DNA of 7,432 bases from Microcaldota archaeon (GTDB lineage Archaea > Micrarchaeota > Micrarchaeia > Micrarchaeales > Micrarchaeaceae). Location of the stretch: contig JAJZJI010000055.1 of assembly GCA_021828345.1 (NCBI GenBank), positions 1 to 7,432 of the forward strand, written 5' to 3'. The notes under the pieces are model-generated. The model made no database searches and was not told the DNA's origin. It saw only the letters and a program-made list of their open reading frames with translations. Shown piece after piece: positions 6,791 through 7,432 of the stretch; positions within the stretch are counted from its first letter, which is position 1; each line of letters opens with the position of its first letter. Made by a program: the position numbers and the translations under genes.

Positions 6791-7432
6791 CTAATGTGAG
6801 GAATTTTGTGTAGGATTATATTCATAAATTGAATATTCATAGAAATTCGGACCCCAGGGTATGAAGGCAGTATAATTTTTTAGCCAATTATATGCGTAGG
6901 GCATATAAATTAGTTCAAGTGAGCATTTTTTATAGTCGGTAACATTGCCTAAAAGAAATGCGCCTTTAGGCATTTGAAATGTATCAAACACACCACTACA
7001 GTTAGTCTGAGAGGAAGAATAGCCCAGTGCAACACTCTGCCTTTTTGGATTTACGTAAGTGCTCCAAGGTATATCTACTGGTCCATATACTACTGCGTTG
7101 GCAGGCAGGTTATTAATATAACCTCCTAATTGCAAAAGTGGTTCGGTAGAATAAAGCTGAGAATAATTTATATATATAATATTTGCTACGGATGAGATAA
7201 ATATTGTAATAATAATGATGCATATCATTGCATATAATATAAATTTTATTTTTGGCTTTCTGTTTTTTACCCAATCAATAATTTTTGCAAATGTAATACC
7301 TATAATTATTGTTATTGCTGGAACGAATATAAGCATGAACCGTGGACCTGCATACAAGACAGGGTTATAATTAGATATGCTCTGTGTACCAAAGCTTAGA
7401 TAAAGGAATGAAAACACACACCAATATCCGAT
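6791..7432 (-). CDS. GT-C glycosyltransferase-like membrane protein, C-terminal part
   Basis: The frame is open to the right edge (it reads IGYWC before the GTG at 7417), so the start lies outside the window and only the last 213 residues are visible. They show the end of one membrane helix, then an extracellular loop leading into GPRFMLIFVPAITIIIG. An aromatic-Arg-hydrophobic entry into a helix like this is typical of late helices in PMT/ArnT-type dolichyl-phosphate sugar transferases. A basic cytosolic loop (KNRKPKIK) and a last helix (about residues 61-84) follow, then a soluble tail of about 125 residues with two cysteines and several sequons. Family members of this type transfer sugars from polyprenyl-phosphate donors outside the membrane. 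The catalytic N-terminal loop is not in the window, so activity cannot be judged. It is convergent with the CAP-like gene. Another multi-pass membrane family with an extracellular tail is possible. Confidence 0.5.
   Translation of the reverse strand: MGYWCVFSFLYLSFGTQSISNYNPVLYAGPRFMLIFVPAITIIIGITFAKIIDWVKNRKPKIKFILYAMICIIIITIFISSVANIIYINYSQLYSTEPLLQLGGYINNLPANAVVYGPVDIPWSTYVNPKRQSVALGYSSSQTNCSGVFDTFQMPKGAFLLGNVTDYKKCSLELIYMPYAYNWLKNYTAFIPWGPNFYEYSIYEYNPTQNSSH

Noticed and set aside
7415..7417. GTG as start of the minus-strand membrane protein
   Set aside because: It falls inside a hydrophobic helix and the frame continues to the window edge, so the protein is truncated by the window rather than short.

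Overview
The window looks like an AT-rich archaeal genome segment, most likely from a DPANN lineage of the Micrarchaeota/Parvarchaeota (ARMAN) kind. This is inferred from four things: an S-layer protein with an archaeal S-layer C-terminal module, TTTATAAA/TTTATATA TATA boxes at the expected distance from starts, GGTG-type ribosome binding sites, and oligo-T termination tracts without a stem. The exact lineage cannot be settled from the sequence alone. Every recognisable gene encodes a cell-surface, secreted or membrane protein.

Layout, left to right. (1) Positions 1-1892: the 3' part of a Cys-free, Ser/Thr/Asn-rich S-layer protein gene whose start lies off the left edge. An unusually strong multi-T terminator (about 1903-1970) follows it. 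(2) Positions 1893-2368: a long AT-rich intergenic stretch with an extra TATA-like element, two short dyads, and the real promoter of the next gene (TATA box 2322-2329). (3) Positions 2369-4441 and 4450-5100: a tight two-gene operon. Gene A is a 690-residue exported, heavily sequon-decorated membrane protein. Gene B is a 216-residue single-pass membrane protein. Their C-terminal halves appear homologous: basic cytosolic stretch, membrane helix, about 20-residue linker, then a four-Cys extracellular domain. (4) Positions 5190-6677: a secreted 495-residue protein with a CAP/SCP-like domain, from its own near-leaderless promoter. (5) Positions 6791-7432, minus strand: the C-terminal end of a multi-pass membrane protein resembling a GT-C (PMT/ArnT-like) glycosyltransferase, cut by the right edge.

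Taken together this is a cell-envelope locus: an S-layer subunit, a pair of related Cys-bridged surface proteins of unknown function, a secreted CAP-like protein, and a possible glycosyltransferase that could act on the many N-x-S/T sequons. The functional link between them is inference from proximity and shared extracellular location. The most novel element is the operon of two paralogous four-Cys ectodomain proteins.
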